DNA of 64,000 nt from Metamycoplasma alkalescens (GTDB taxonomy: Bacteria > Bacillota_I > Bacilli_A > Mycoplasmatales > Metamycoplasmataceae): contig NZ_LS991949.1 of assembly GCF_900476125.1 (NCBI RefSeq), forward strand, positions 372,001 through 436,000, written 5' to 3'. Every line of letters begins with the position of its first letter. Positions within the stretch are counted from its first letter, which is position 1. The notes under the pieces were generated by a model that searched no databases, was not told the DNA's origin, and worked only from the letters and a program-made list of their open reading frames with translations. This document shows, one piece after another, positions 32,575-42,162 of this stretch. Made by a program: the position numbers and the translations under genes.

Positions 32575-34084
32575 AATTATTTTTTACTTCTTTGTTTTTT
32601 GATGGACAAAACTCATTTTTGATTGGACAAGAAGCAAACATATAAGACATTTTTGTTTTTTTATTTAGATTTCATTTTGAAATATCTTGATTGAAGGATT
32701 TTGCTCAATGAAACATTTTGGACATATTTATAACATTTGAAACATCTCAAGAACCTATTGGTTGATTGAAGGATGTTGCTGAGGCAAACATCCCTGACAT
32801 ATTAGTTACATTTGATGTATCTCATTTTGATATGTCTTGATTGAAATTATAAGCATGTGCAAACATTCAAGACATATTTGTTACATTTGATGTATTTCAA
32901 GATGAAATGTCTTGGTTGAAATAACTGGCAAAGGAAAACATAAAACTCATATTTGTTACATTAGAAACATCTCAATTATTCAAAGGTTGGTTGAAAGAAC
33001 TGGCAAAGGAAAACATATGATTCATATAAGTAACTTTTGATGTATTTCAATTTGATAAGTCTTGATTGAAGGATGAGGCAAAATAGAACATTTTAGACAT
33101 ATCAGTTACATTTGAAGTGTCTCATTTAGATATGTCTTGATTGAAGGATTTTGCTTCTTCAAACATAAAACTCATATCTGTAACATTTGATGTGTTTCAA
33201 TTGTCTAAAGGTTGGTTGAAGTTTGATGCCTTGTAAAACATAAATCTCATATTAGTTACATTTGATGTATTTCAGGTGTTCAATGGTTGGTTGAAGGATT
33301 CTGCTTCTTCAAACATAAAGTTCATGTCAGTTACATTAGAAACATTTCAATTATTCAATGGTTGATTAAAGGATTTGGCATATGCAAACATTCAAGACAT
33401 ATTTGTTACATTAGAAACATTTCAATTATTCAAAGGTTGATTGAAGGATTTTGCTCAATAAAACATTCAAGACATATTTGTTACATTAGATGTATTTCAA
33501 TCGTTTAATGGACGATTGAAGGATTTGGCATTTGAAAACATGTCAGACATTGTAGTTACACTTGATGTATTTCAATTTGAAAGGTCTTGATTGAAGGTTT
33601 TGGCATATGCAAACATACCTTCCATATTAGTTACATTAGAAACATTTCAATGTTTTAAAGATTTATTGAATTTTTTTGCATTTCTAAACATATTATTCAT
33701 ATTAGTTACATTTGATGTATTTCAATTGTTTAATGGACGATTGAAACTTTTAGCATCTTTGAACATACCTTCCATATCTGTTACATTTGAAGTGTCTCAT
33801 TTTGAAATGTCTTGATTGAAATAACTGGCAAAGGAAAACATAAAACTCATATTTGTTACATTAGATGTATCTCAATACTGAATTCCTTCGATTTCTTTGT
33901 TTAGATTTCTTGCAAAAGCATATGCTAAACTGGTGATTTCTTTTGGAAGTTCTTTTGGAACTTTTTTTGTTGTTTCAAGAAATGGAATGATTGTTCCTGA
34001 AGAATCAAAACCTATTTCTAGACATTCAGTTTCATCATCATTGTAAATTGCTTTTTTAGGTGTGATTTTTATTTTCTTTTTCAT
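32564..34084 (-). CDS. PARCEL/DUF285 repeat protein, long
   Basis: 506 aa: the common 70-residue N-terminus followed by sixteen 25-residue DUF285 repeats and a partial seventeenth, ending in a short charged tail. Two variants of the repeat end (FNQDIS and FNQPLN/FNRPLN) alternate in blocks. No signal peptide. Strong AAGGAG site. The array should fold as a solenoid for protein binding. Stacked 75-bp repeats make it prone to gain or loss of units. The plus strand also shows long frames here, expected because the repeat unit is partly palindromic. Confidence 0.87.
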
Positions 34085-34121
34085 TTGAACTCCTTAGTTT
34101 TTATTTCATTAATTTTGGGTT
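33856..34121 (-). repeat. direct repeat, copy 2: PARCEL gene start and ribosome site
   Basis: Partner of 31907-32172; see that entry. Homologous recombination between the two copies would delete or duplicate the genes between them. Confidence 0.8.
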
Positions 34122-34908
34122 TGTTTTCTTTTTTCATTGATTTAGCATTCAAAAACATACTTTCCATATTAGTTACATTTGATACATCTCAATCTGATAA
34201 GTCTTGATTGAAAGATATTGATGAATCAAACATTTTTTTCATTGATTTAACATTAGAGACATCTCAAGATGAAATGTCTTGATTGAAGGATTTAGCATTT
34301 GAAAACATCCAGGACATATTTATAACATTTGAAACATTTCATTTAGATAAAGATTTATTGAATCTTCTTGTTCCCAAAAACATCAAACCCATATTAATTA
34401 CATTAGATGTATCTCAGTTGTTTAATGGACGATTGAAACTTTCAGCATCTTTGAACATACCTTCCATATTTTTTACTTTGGAGACATTTCAATTAGAAAT
34501 ATCTTGATTAAATGTTTTTGTATAACCAAACATTCAAGACATATCTTTTACTTTGGAGACATTTCAATTAGAAATATCTTGATTAAATGCTTTTGCATCC
34601 AAAAACATTCCTGACATATTCTTGACATTTTTAGTATTTCATTTTGAAATATCTTGATTGAAGGATTGGGCATTTTCAAACACTGAAGACATATCTTCAA
34701 TTTTTGATGTGTTTCAATACTGGATTCCTTCAATTTTTTCATTTATATTATTTTTAAATGCTTCAAATAAACTAATAATTTGTTTTGGTAGTTTTTTTGG
34801 AACAAACTTGACTGTATATGGAAATGGTTCAATGAAACCATCTTCATCTCATCCAATTTTTAAACATTTTGTTTTATCATAATTATATTTTGCACTTTTT
34901 GCCTTCAT
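34069..34908 (-). CDS. PARCEL/DUF285 repeat protein, divergent N-terminus
   Basis: 279 aa. The N-terminus (MKAKSAKYNYDKTKCLKIGW) is a divergent form of the common head domain, followed by eight 25-residue repeats; the last is cut short and runs into a basic tail that overlaps the next gene's start by 16 bases. No signal peptide. Ribosome site GGAG. It overlaps the upstream gene by 26 bases, so the chain is translationally coupled. Confidence 0.82.
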
Positions 34909-35605
34909 TAGTGCTCCAAATGCAATTTTGGTCAATTAAATCTTGATTGTTTAAAAAATTGAATGCTTCATCAATTTCTTCTTTTTTGTTGTCGAAATCA
35001 ACATAAAAGTCTAAAAGATTGTCTAAAGATTTTTCTGCAAGATATTCTTTTACTATTTCAATGATTTCTTCTTTTTTGCATTCTTTTGCTCTTAGATATC
35101 CATCAATTTTTACAAATTGAGAATCAATATTTTCTAAATCTTGTAATAAATATCAATGTTGACTTTCATCTTTATAAATATCAACACTTTCTTTAGCATT
35201 TGAAAGTATATTTTCATATTCATAGATTTCATTTTCTTCTAAAATATCTTGAATGTAGATATTACAATTAAAAAGATTTCTTAATTCATCATTTGTTATT
35301 TCTAGTAAATCTAAATAAAGGTCATCTAATTGCTCTCAATTATCAACTAAGTTTCAAATCTGAGAGATTTCATCTAAGGTTGTTTTTTCATCAATTAATT
35401 TTTTATATATTTTTTCTTTTAATTGAGTTGGTAATTCACTAAAACCAATGTCAATTAGTTTTATTAATTTAATGTAATATTCTTTTGTTTCTTTGTTGAT
35501 TGAGTTATTTGCTATTCTATTAAAAATATCAGTTGTTGTTGTAACTAAAATAGTGTTGTCGAAAGATGTTAAGTTTGGGATATTATGTGGTGTAAAGTAA
35601 TTCAT
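34883..35605 (-). CDS. acidic helical protein, function unknown
   Basis: 240 aa, starting MNYFTPHNIPNLTSFDNTIL behind AAGGA. Rich in Asp/Glu/Leu/Ile with several helices; one stretch (TDIFNRIANNSINKETKEYY) resembles an adaptor-like helical bundle, but no family was identified. It sits between the methyltransferase-like gene and the first repeat gene. Acidic and cytoplasmic. Confidence 0.7.
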
Positions 35606-35691
35606 ATTTTTTCCTTATTTTATTTGGTTGTTGTTTATAGAAAATAAGGAATATAACTTATTATTAATTTAAATCAATTAGATAATTTCTA

Positions 35692-36465
35692 TTATTTAAA
35701 CTTATTTAATATTTGGTTTAGAATATCAACAATTAGTGGTTCAGGGATTTTAGACCTTTGATTATACCCACCATTTTTAATATGATTTTTATTGTATCCA
35801 GTTTTCAAGATTTGTTTTTTTAATTGAAGTTCTAAATTACTTTTGAAAATAGTTGGTTTTTGACTAAAACTTAAATCATAATTGTAATAATAGGTTGGGG
35901 TTTTGATACCATAAAAGTTTCAATGTTGTTCTTGAAAATCTCATAATTTGGAAGTTCTTGGATTTTCAATAACTCAATATTTAGGTTGGAATGTTTCAAT
36001 TATATGAACTGTTGCTCCGGCAGTTGATTCTCCATTTAAACGGTTTTTTTCTTTTTTAACAAAATCTCTAACTCGATTTTTGATTGTTAAGTCTTTAGCT
36101 CTTGTTTGATATCATTTTCTATTCAGAACAATCCAATTAGTATTTGAATAATCTTGAGACATTCGACAAATACTATCTGCAATTGAGAAAGACTCGCAAG
36201 GTGGACTAGCAAGAATGATATCTGGTTTTGGAAGTTCTGCTAAAGTACTAATTAAATCTTTGTTTGTTAAAGATAAATCAATTTGTTTATATTCATAAAC
36301 AATATTATTTTTAATTTGTTTGGTTTGTTCAAATGAATTCATTCCAAATCCATAAACTTTTATGTTTTGAAATGATTTAAACAATTCTTGGTTGTTTAAT
36401 ATAGTATTTTTATATGAACAAGAAGTGTCATCAAATAGTAATCAAAACACTAATTCATTTTTCAT
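35692..36465 (-). CDS. DNA cytosine-methyltransferase-like protein
   Basis: 257 aa. Motif I-like VYGFGMNSFE (residues 37-46), motif IV ILASPPCES with the catalytic-type PPC (88-90) and a motif VI-like VIENPRTSK (ENP 167-169) are in the order of C5 cytosine methyltransferases. The protein is short and lacks a clear target-recognition part, like phage-borne or degenerate members, so the target and even activity are uncertain. First gene of the repeat-protein operon, behind AAGGAG and the promoter-leader at 36566-36657. Confidence 0.7.
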
Positions 36466-36565
36466 TATTCTCCTTAATTTGGTAAACTAAAAATTAAAAT
36501 TAAATAAATAAGTTATAAGTTTCCTTATTTGTTTTGGTTTTTTAGTATTTTCAAATTAAGAAAGT

Positions 36566-36657
36566 AAAAAATAAACACATATCCTTTCTTTTTTTTGGAA
36601 AGAATATATGTTTTATTGTTAAGATTTTCTTCTAACTTTTGGTAATTTAATTATATC
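36566..36657 (-). promoter_or_regulatory. promoter-leader, right copy of the 91-bp inverted repeat
   Basis: Reverse complement of 27000-27090 with about one mismatch: GATATAATT, ATTACCAAAAG, then the ACATAT...ATGTGT hairpin and T-rich tail. It reads leftward into the methyltransferase-like gene, 100 bases away. The pair frames 9.6 kb and could recombine to invert it. Confidence 0.7.
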
Positions 36658-36918
36658 AAATTAAGTAATTTTATTTTAAAGAAGATATTTTTAATTAAAT
36701 TAGAGTTTTAATTTAAATTATTGTTTTTTGATTTTATAAATTATATTTAATTATATTTTTTTGATAATCTTCGTCAAATATTGTAAAAAAAGTGTGCAAA
36801 TACACACAAATTTTAAAAGTTGTAAACTTTTTTATCTAAATCTTGTAAATCCCTTGCACTAAAAGTTATAAAAAATAATATAGAAGATTTTAGATATATG
36901 TTACTTGCAATTGTTTTT
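36658..36918. other. non-coding stretch with a minus-strand terminator
   Basis: No gene. A GTGTG/CACAC hairpin (36792-36807) followed by seven T on the minus strand can stop transcription coming from the structured RNA to the right. Nothing else stands out. Confidence 0.55.
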
Positions 36919-36967
36919 CTACCACTAATCTACCACTAATCTACCACTTGTGGTAGATTAGTGGTAG
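36919..36967. repeat. 11-bp iterons within an 18-bp perfect palindrome
   Basis: CTACCACTAAT occurs twice in tandem with a third partial copy (36919-36947). The last 18 bases (36930-36947) are mirrored perfectly at 36950-36967 with a two-base centre. An imperfect relative, TACCATTAATCTACC, appears near 37202-37216. Iterons plus cruciform are typical of replication or transfer origins and of Rep or partition protein sites. Confidence 0.7.
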
Positions 36968-36985
36968 AAATTAAAATATAAATAA

Positions 36986-37133
36986 ACCAAGAAAGTTATA
37001 TCTTTCTTGGTATCAGATACTTTTTATTTTTTGACTAAGTTAATTTTATAGTCCGGTCAGATAAAGTATAACTCCCGATACGCGTTTTTAGGAGTTTCTC
37101 GACAGCACACTCTCCAATCCCTAACAGGAATTA
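36986..37133 (-). ncRNA. structured RNA copy 1, downstream of the MazF/ToxN-like gene
   Basis: On the minus strand a TTACAAT box (about 37136-37144) precedes an RNA of about 145 nt. It has small hairpins TTCC/GGGA and GGAG/CTCC, the conserved block AACTCCTAAAAACGCGTATC, and a strong terminal hairpin ACCAAGAAAG/CTTTCTTGGT (36986-37011) with T-rich tail. It shares its 5' 75 or so bases with the RNA at 37960-38104, with changes that keep the stems. No coding frame. Function unknown; see the neighbouring copy. Confidence 0.6.
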
Positions 37134-37279
37134 ACAATATTGTAACGCATAAAATATAAACATTATTGATAAATGTATTGAAAAATGCTGAATAATCTAT
37201 GTACCATTAATCTACCATAATTGGTAGTTGCTAATACATAAATTAATTCCAAATACTATTATTTAATTACCATTGAAAC

Positions 37280-37945
37280 TTAATTTTTGTTGTTGTTTCA
37301 TTTGTCATATCCTAAACTAATTAAATGTTCTTTTAATTCCTTAATTTCTTCTTTCTTTAGATTTAGTACTTTTAATTTATCCAAAGATATAAAATTGCTA
37401 TCTCATATTTCTTTATATATTTTTATAAAATCTATAATTTCCTTTTTAATGTTGATATCAATTTCATTTTCTCAAAGAAATTGAGTTTGATTATTTTCAA
37501 ATCCTATTACTTGTGAGAATCAAATATTATTTGAGATTAGATTCTTATTCATTTTTAGCATTACTTTGCCATAAATCTTATCATTAACTTTGACATCATT
37601 TAAATTACTGTTTGAGTCATATAAATCTAAAAACATTTGCTTATCCATTATATTTATTACTGAACAATTAATCGAATTGCCTAATTTATTAGTGTTTTCA
37701 TTATATATATTTCTATTCTTTATTATCACATTTGTTTTATCATTATATGTATTTTCTTTATTTCCTTTTGTTATAGTTTTCACTGCCAAATAGTAAACAT
37801 ATGTTCTTGCAAAAATAATTAAATATGGTCGATTTAATTTGAGAAATCCCGTCTCTATATTCTTAGCATTACGATTCCTTGAAATTGGAAAATTATTTGT
37901 TTCATTTCTAACTTTGTATATTCTTCCAAAGAATAAAGTATTCAT
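37280..37945 (-). CDS. MazF/ToxN-like protein, putative endoribonuclease toxin
   Basis: 221 aa. The first half has GRIYKVRNE, then LNRPYLIIFA and VYYLAVKTI, then GSINCSVINIM, a strand order like the small SH3-like barrel shared by MazF/PemK and type III toxins (ToxN, TenpN). The last 80 residues are an added helical, charged part. It is longer than known ToxN proteins (about 160-180 aa). Immediately upstream lies a promoter, a structured RNA and a terminator 28 bases before the ATG, the arrangement of a type III toxin-antitoxin locus. No strong ribosome site. Assignment is by motif shape and context. Confidence 0.5.
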
Positions 37946-37959
37946 AATTTAAATTATAA

Positions 37960-38104
37960 ATAAAGTCACCTATAATTGGTGACTTATCTATTTTATTCTT
38001 TTTTTTGTTGTTCAATATTAATATAGACAACGAGCTGGTAAAAATATAAACCTCTGATACGCGTTTTTAGGAGTTTCACCCACTCTCCAATCCCAACTGG
38101 AATT
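37960..38104 (-). ncRNA. structured RNA copy 2, candidate type III antitoxin RNA
   Basis: A TATAAT box on the minus strand (plus-strand 38111-38116) starts an RNA of about 145 nt. It begins with TTCC-AGTT-GGGA and GGAG/CTCC stems, then the conserved AAACTCCTAAAAACGCGTATC, and ends at a perfect hairpin AAGTCACC/GGTGACTT (37973-37995). The MazF/ToxN-like start codon follows. Antitoxin RNAs of type III systems sit exactly there and pass a leaky terminator into the toxin gene. A tandem repeat inside the RNA, typical of those systems, is not obvious. Confidence 0.55.
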
Positions 38105-38336
38105 AACATTATTATAACATATATTTCAATTTGGAGTATTATATAAAGATAATAAATAATTATGTATATATTGTATCTAGTTATTTACATTAAATATACA
38201 TTAGTAAGAATGAAGAACAAACATGAGAAAGTATGTTTATGATTATTTTTTTTATACTAATAATACCTTATATCAATAGATGTGTATAAATATAATAATA
38301 TGCTTATTCTAATGTCTTTGAGTTTTCTATAATAAA

Positions 38337-38363
38337 GAAAAAAGTCATCAATAACTTGATGAC
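38337..38363 (-). terminator. terminator of the conjugation-like operon
   Basis: The hairpin AAGTCATC-AATAACTT-GATGACT (38342-38363) is followed by six T on the minus strand. The DNA before it (GGGAGTTTATATTTTGTC and AAAAAAGAATAAAATA) resembles the 3' halves of the two structured RNAs, so it may be a third, partial relative. Confidence 0.75.
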
Positions 38364-38429
38364 TAATTATTTTATTCTTTTTTAGATGCCACCAGTTCTG
38401 CAACTCAAGGAAGACAAAATATAAACTCC

Positions 38430-38873
38430 CTATCCTTGTTTTTTTAAAATTGCTTTATATGTTGTTAAAAAGATTAAAGGAACAAATCCTGGGTTTAATT
38501 CATTATTTGATGAAAAATATGAATAAGATTTTTTTCAAGCAGATAATTCAATTGCATTAAGAATAATAAAAATAAATGAAATTACTGTGAAAATAATTGA
38601 GGAAGAATAAAGTCATCAAGGAATTGTTTTAATTTCAGATTTCTTTAATAAATCAAGAACAATTGGTTTTAATAAAAACAAACTTAATAAGATAAATAAT
38701 GAACTTAAAAAAATTATTAGAAAAAATAGTAAGTTTATTTTTTTAGTATTTTTTTCAGTTAAAAAAAGTTTATAAAGGTTTTTAGGGATTTCTTTTTTAT
38801 GAATATCAAGATTTGAAAATGAAGAAAGATTTACAATTTCACTATTTGTTGTGGTTTGAGTGTTGTTTATCAT
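38430..38873 (-). CDS. small membrane protein, function unknown
   Basis: 147 aa with two membrane helices (about residues 46-72 and 90-108). A Thr/Ser/Asn-rich N-terminus precedes them; the loop between them and the tail are basic. Last gene of the conjugation-like operon, 75 bases after the SSB gene. It could be a transfer-channel accessory; no family recognised. Confidence 0.65.
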
Positions 38874-38948
38874 TTTTTATTTTAATCTAATATGAAATTG
38901 AATTACATCAAAAACTATAAGAATTATTATTTAAGAAGATTATTTGAT

Positions 38949-39407
38949 TTAGGTTGGTCAAGATAAACCATCATCTTCGTCTGGAATTGATGTTTCAGAT
39001 GGTGATGATTTTGAATCTTCAATGTCAATTGATGTGTTTGAGAAGTCTTCAACAACAGTTTGTTCAATTTGATTCTTTGTTACAAAATCTTGAAGAAAAG
39101 ATGATACATCTGGTTTAAATGGTTTAATTTTTGAGACATTTATAAAATAATCTGAAATAGTTTTGTCTGGTAAAACATAATTTTTTCCTTTTACAAAATA
39201 ACCTTCTATTTCAACTAAATCTCCTTTTTTGAAATTATTATTAATAAATGAAGCAGTTTTTGCTCAGGATGAACAAGGTAAATATTGTGGTTTGGTTTCT
39301 AAATCATAAGATGTTAAAACTGTAAACTTTGAATATTCTTGTCCATATGAACTGGTGCCTTTGTATGGGTCATTTACTAATTTTCCAATTAAAAATGCTT
39401 TATTCAT
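38949..39407 (-). CDS. ssb: single-stranded DNA-binding protein of the element
   Basis: 152 aa. OB-fold start MNKAFLIGKLVNDPYKGT with the conserved N-K-x(4)-G-x-L-x-x-D-P, then KFTVLTSY, and KKGDLVEIEGYFVKGKNY matching the glycine turn of SSB. An acidic, Ser-rich tail ends PDEDDGLSWPT, similar in role to the acidic tip that recruits replication proteins. It would coat the transferred or replicating strand. Probably distinct from a chromosomal ssb. Confidence 0.85.
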
Positions 39408-39462
39408 ATTGATTTTCTTTTTTAATTAATTTTTGGTGGATTTCCACCTTTTTATTGTGAGT

Positions 39463-42162
39463 TTAAATTATTTGAGATAAATCTCCTTTTTTGAAAATAA
39501 TTTCTTTTTCAAAGTCATTGTAATGTAATTGAATTAATAATCTATTGTTGCTTCCAATGTTCATTAATCCTTCACCAATTGGTGCTGATGCTAGAAAGTT
39601 AATTTCTGCTTTGGTTAAACCACCACGTGATTTATACATTGCATCAACTGCTTCCAAGTCTTTTTGATTTAACCTTAAAATTAAAGAGTAATCAATGTTT
39701 TCAATAATTGCTTGAGTTTTAGTAGCAATTTCATAATCTTGTGAGAAATCTGATGGTTGTTGAGTTGTTAGAATCAGTGAACCATTATATTTTCTTATTG
39801 TTTTAACAACGTCAAATAAGAAATCAATTATTGCCATATTTTTTTTGTTAATAAACTTATGTGCCTCATCAACAATAATCAAGATTTTTTTGGTATCTTT
39901 ATTCAAAACAAAGTTATTTGTAATTTTGTTTTGAACGAAATTCATAATCAGATACATTGCTGCTTGAGCAGATGGTGATGTTGTATCTTGAATTAAATTG
40001 TATGTATCAATTACAACAAAATCATCATTAGATAAAGAAATATTTGTATATCCGTTATATAGACTTTGGTATGGACCTTGGTCTTGGAAGTCATTTTTGA
40101 AATTAATTCATAATTCTTTGATTTCTTTTGAAAAAAACTCTTTTTCAATATCATTATCAAATTGATAAGTTTCTAAAAAATTGATTAAATCTGTAAAAAT
40201 TGGAAAGTCAGTTGGTTTTTTCTTGTTTAAATCAAAAGATGGTTCATAAAATCCATATTTTGAGTAAAGTTTTTTTAGAACAACTGATAATGCCCTAATT
40301 TTGTTTTCAGAAAAATCTGGATACAATGTTTTAACAAAAACACAAACTTTTTTAATATTGTCATTAGCAAGTTGATAATTAGTTACTTTTTGATTTTCAT
40401 CACTAAATTGATTGTCTAATTGAAGTGGATTTAGAGTTGTCTCTAAACCTTTCCCGAGTTCTATTCAAGCACCATTTAATTTATCAACTAAGTATTTATA
40501 TTCCCTTTGAGGGTCAATGATAACAATTGAATTGCCATTTAATAAATAGTTCAAAAATAGTTTTGATGTGGCAACAGATTTTCCACTTCCAGGGACACCT
40601 CAAACGAACATTGAAAAATTAGTTCTATCTCTTGTTTTTCTAAAAATGTCTAAGATGACTGGCGAGTTTGTTGATTTAGAAAAACCTCATAACAGGTTAT
40701 TGTTATCATTTAAATCATTGTTTATTCAAGGTCAACCTTGGACAATGTTTCTTGAAACCATTTCCAAATTGTTTTTTAAATAATCTTTATTTGAAAAAAA
40801 TGTATTTAAATAAACTTTTCTTTGTAAATAAATATTTGGATTTAGGTTTGCTTGGATTGTTGCTGCATTATTTTTATTAATGTCTTCAATTGCTTTTAGA
40901 GTTGATGCTTTATCTGCTTTGTTCATTAGAATCAAGTTTGAATCAAAAAAGTTCATATTCAAGACATTTATCAATTCAGTGATTTCTTCTAAAACTTGTG
41001 TTGCCAAAGAGTTTTTATTTTTGTTAAACTTAGATTTTTCATCATTGTCATTCAATTCAATTTTTTCTATGGTTTTATCTAAAATCTTTTGTTTTTGAGA
41101 TAAAGTCAAAGGTGTAAGATTTCAAATAATTGTTGAAGGTGTGTTAAATAAAACATTTGCTCATCCTTCAGATAAATTAAATGAATGGAAGTCATTAATT
41201 ACTTGAAATGACATAAACTTTTTATCATATTTGATTTTGTCTTTTAAAACATTGATTTTTGAAGGTGCTAAGATTTTGTCTAAATCTAAAACTTCTTTTT
41301 TGGTTTTGTTATTTGATGATTGATTTTGGGTTTTTTGAAGTGAAAAATATTTCTCAATTGTTTTTTTTGAAATATTTGGATTGAAATGAAATGACAAGAA
41401 ATTAATTAAGTTTTTATTTGTTAATAAATGGATTTTTAAAACAGTTGGAGCAAATAATGCTTGAGTTTTTGAAACAATGTTTTTTAACTCTTCAATTGAA
41501 ATTGCTTTGACAACTAAAAAATAATTATCAATGTTTTCAGTTTGTTCTAAACTTCCAAAATCACTAATATTTTGTTCAAAATATTTTTTCTTGAATTCAA
41601 GATTAATATTTGTTTTCTTTTTGGCAGATTCTTCAATATATAAGAAGTTTAGTTCAGTATTTGAAGGTTTGGGTATTTTAACAAATGAGATTGGAAAATC
41701 AATATTGTTGAGTGCATTAATCACTCCTTGATAAAAAGCATTTTTATCAGAAGCATCATTGTTGAAAACATCAAAACCTTTGAATTGGAATACTGAGAAG
41801 TAATTTGAAGAATCAATTTTAACAATTGAATCTTTGATTATTTCTTTAAAAAAGATTAATTCACTTGGATTAGAACCTTCTTTCTTAGACAAATAATTCT
41901 TTTTAAACTTAAAATTAATTCATCTAATAAGAAACTCATAATATTTACAATTATGTCTTTTGTTTTTTAAAATCAATCATCCTAATGAAAGAAAAATACC
42001 AAAGGAAATAATGATTTTAAATGCTAAATGAAGTGATGGTTTGGTTAAGAAACCAAGTGAAAAAGATATTGCTGTAAAAATTAATAATAATGCAACATCT
42101 AATAAAGAAAAGTTTTTGAAGATTTGTAGTTTAACATCTGATAACTTTTTATTCTGAAGCAT
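39463..42162 (-). CDS. VirB3-VirB4 fusion, conjugation ATPase (TraE-like)
   Basis: 899 aa. Residues about 17-60 form two membrane helices (LLDVALLLIFTAISFSLGFL; AFKIIISFGIFLSLGW), like PrgI/VirB3. The long VirB4 part has Walker A WGVPGSGKS (Lys528), IVIIDPQREY after it, Walker B ILIIVDEAHKF (Asp765-Glu766), and TTQQPSDF and LRLNQ blocks of VirB4/TraE ATPases. It powers assembly and substrate passage of a type IV secretion channel. It overlaps the VirB6-like gene by 14 bases. At least nine UGA-Trp codons interrupt it under the standard code. Confidence 0.9.

Noticed and set aside
33287-34507. Plus-strand frames across the PARCEL arrays
   Set aside because: The 75-bp repeat unit is partly palindromic, so its complement also stays open. 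Starts, ribosome sites and gene overlaps all support the minus strand.
31560-34900. Regular short repeats that could look like a CRISPR array
   Set aside because: Units are 75 bp and continuous, without unique spacers, and translate into DUF285 repeats with codon-level variation.
35692-36465. The methyltransferase-like gene as protector of the EcoRI-like enzyme
   Set aside because: Its PPC and ENP motifs are of the C5-cytosine type, while EcoRI sites are protected by N6-adenine methylation; it is also in a different operon 10 kb away.
37287-37793. Plus-strand frames opposite the MazF/ToxN-like gene
   Set aside because: They are Phe/Leu/Ser-rich antisense readings without ribosome sites, and the minus-strand frame is longer and better placed behind its promoter and RNA.
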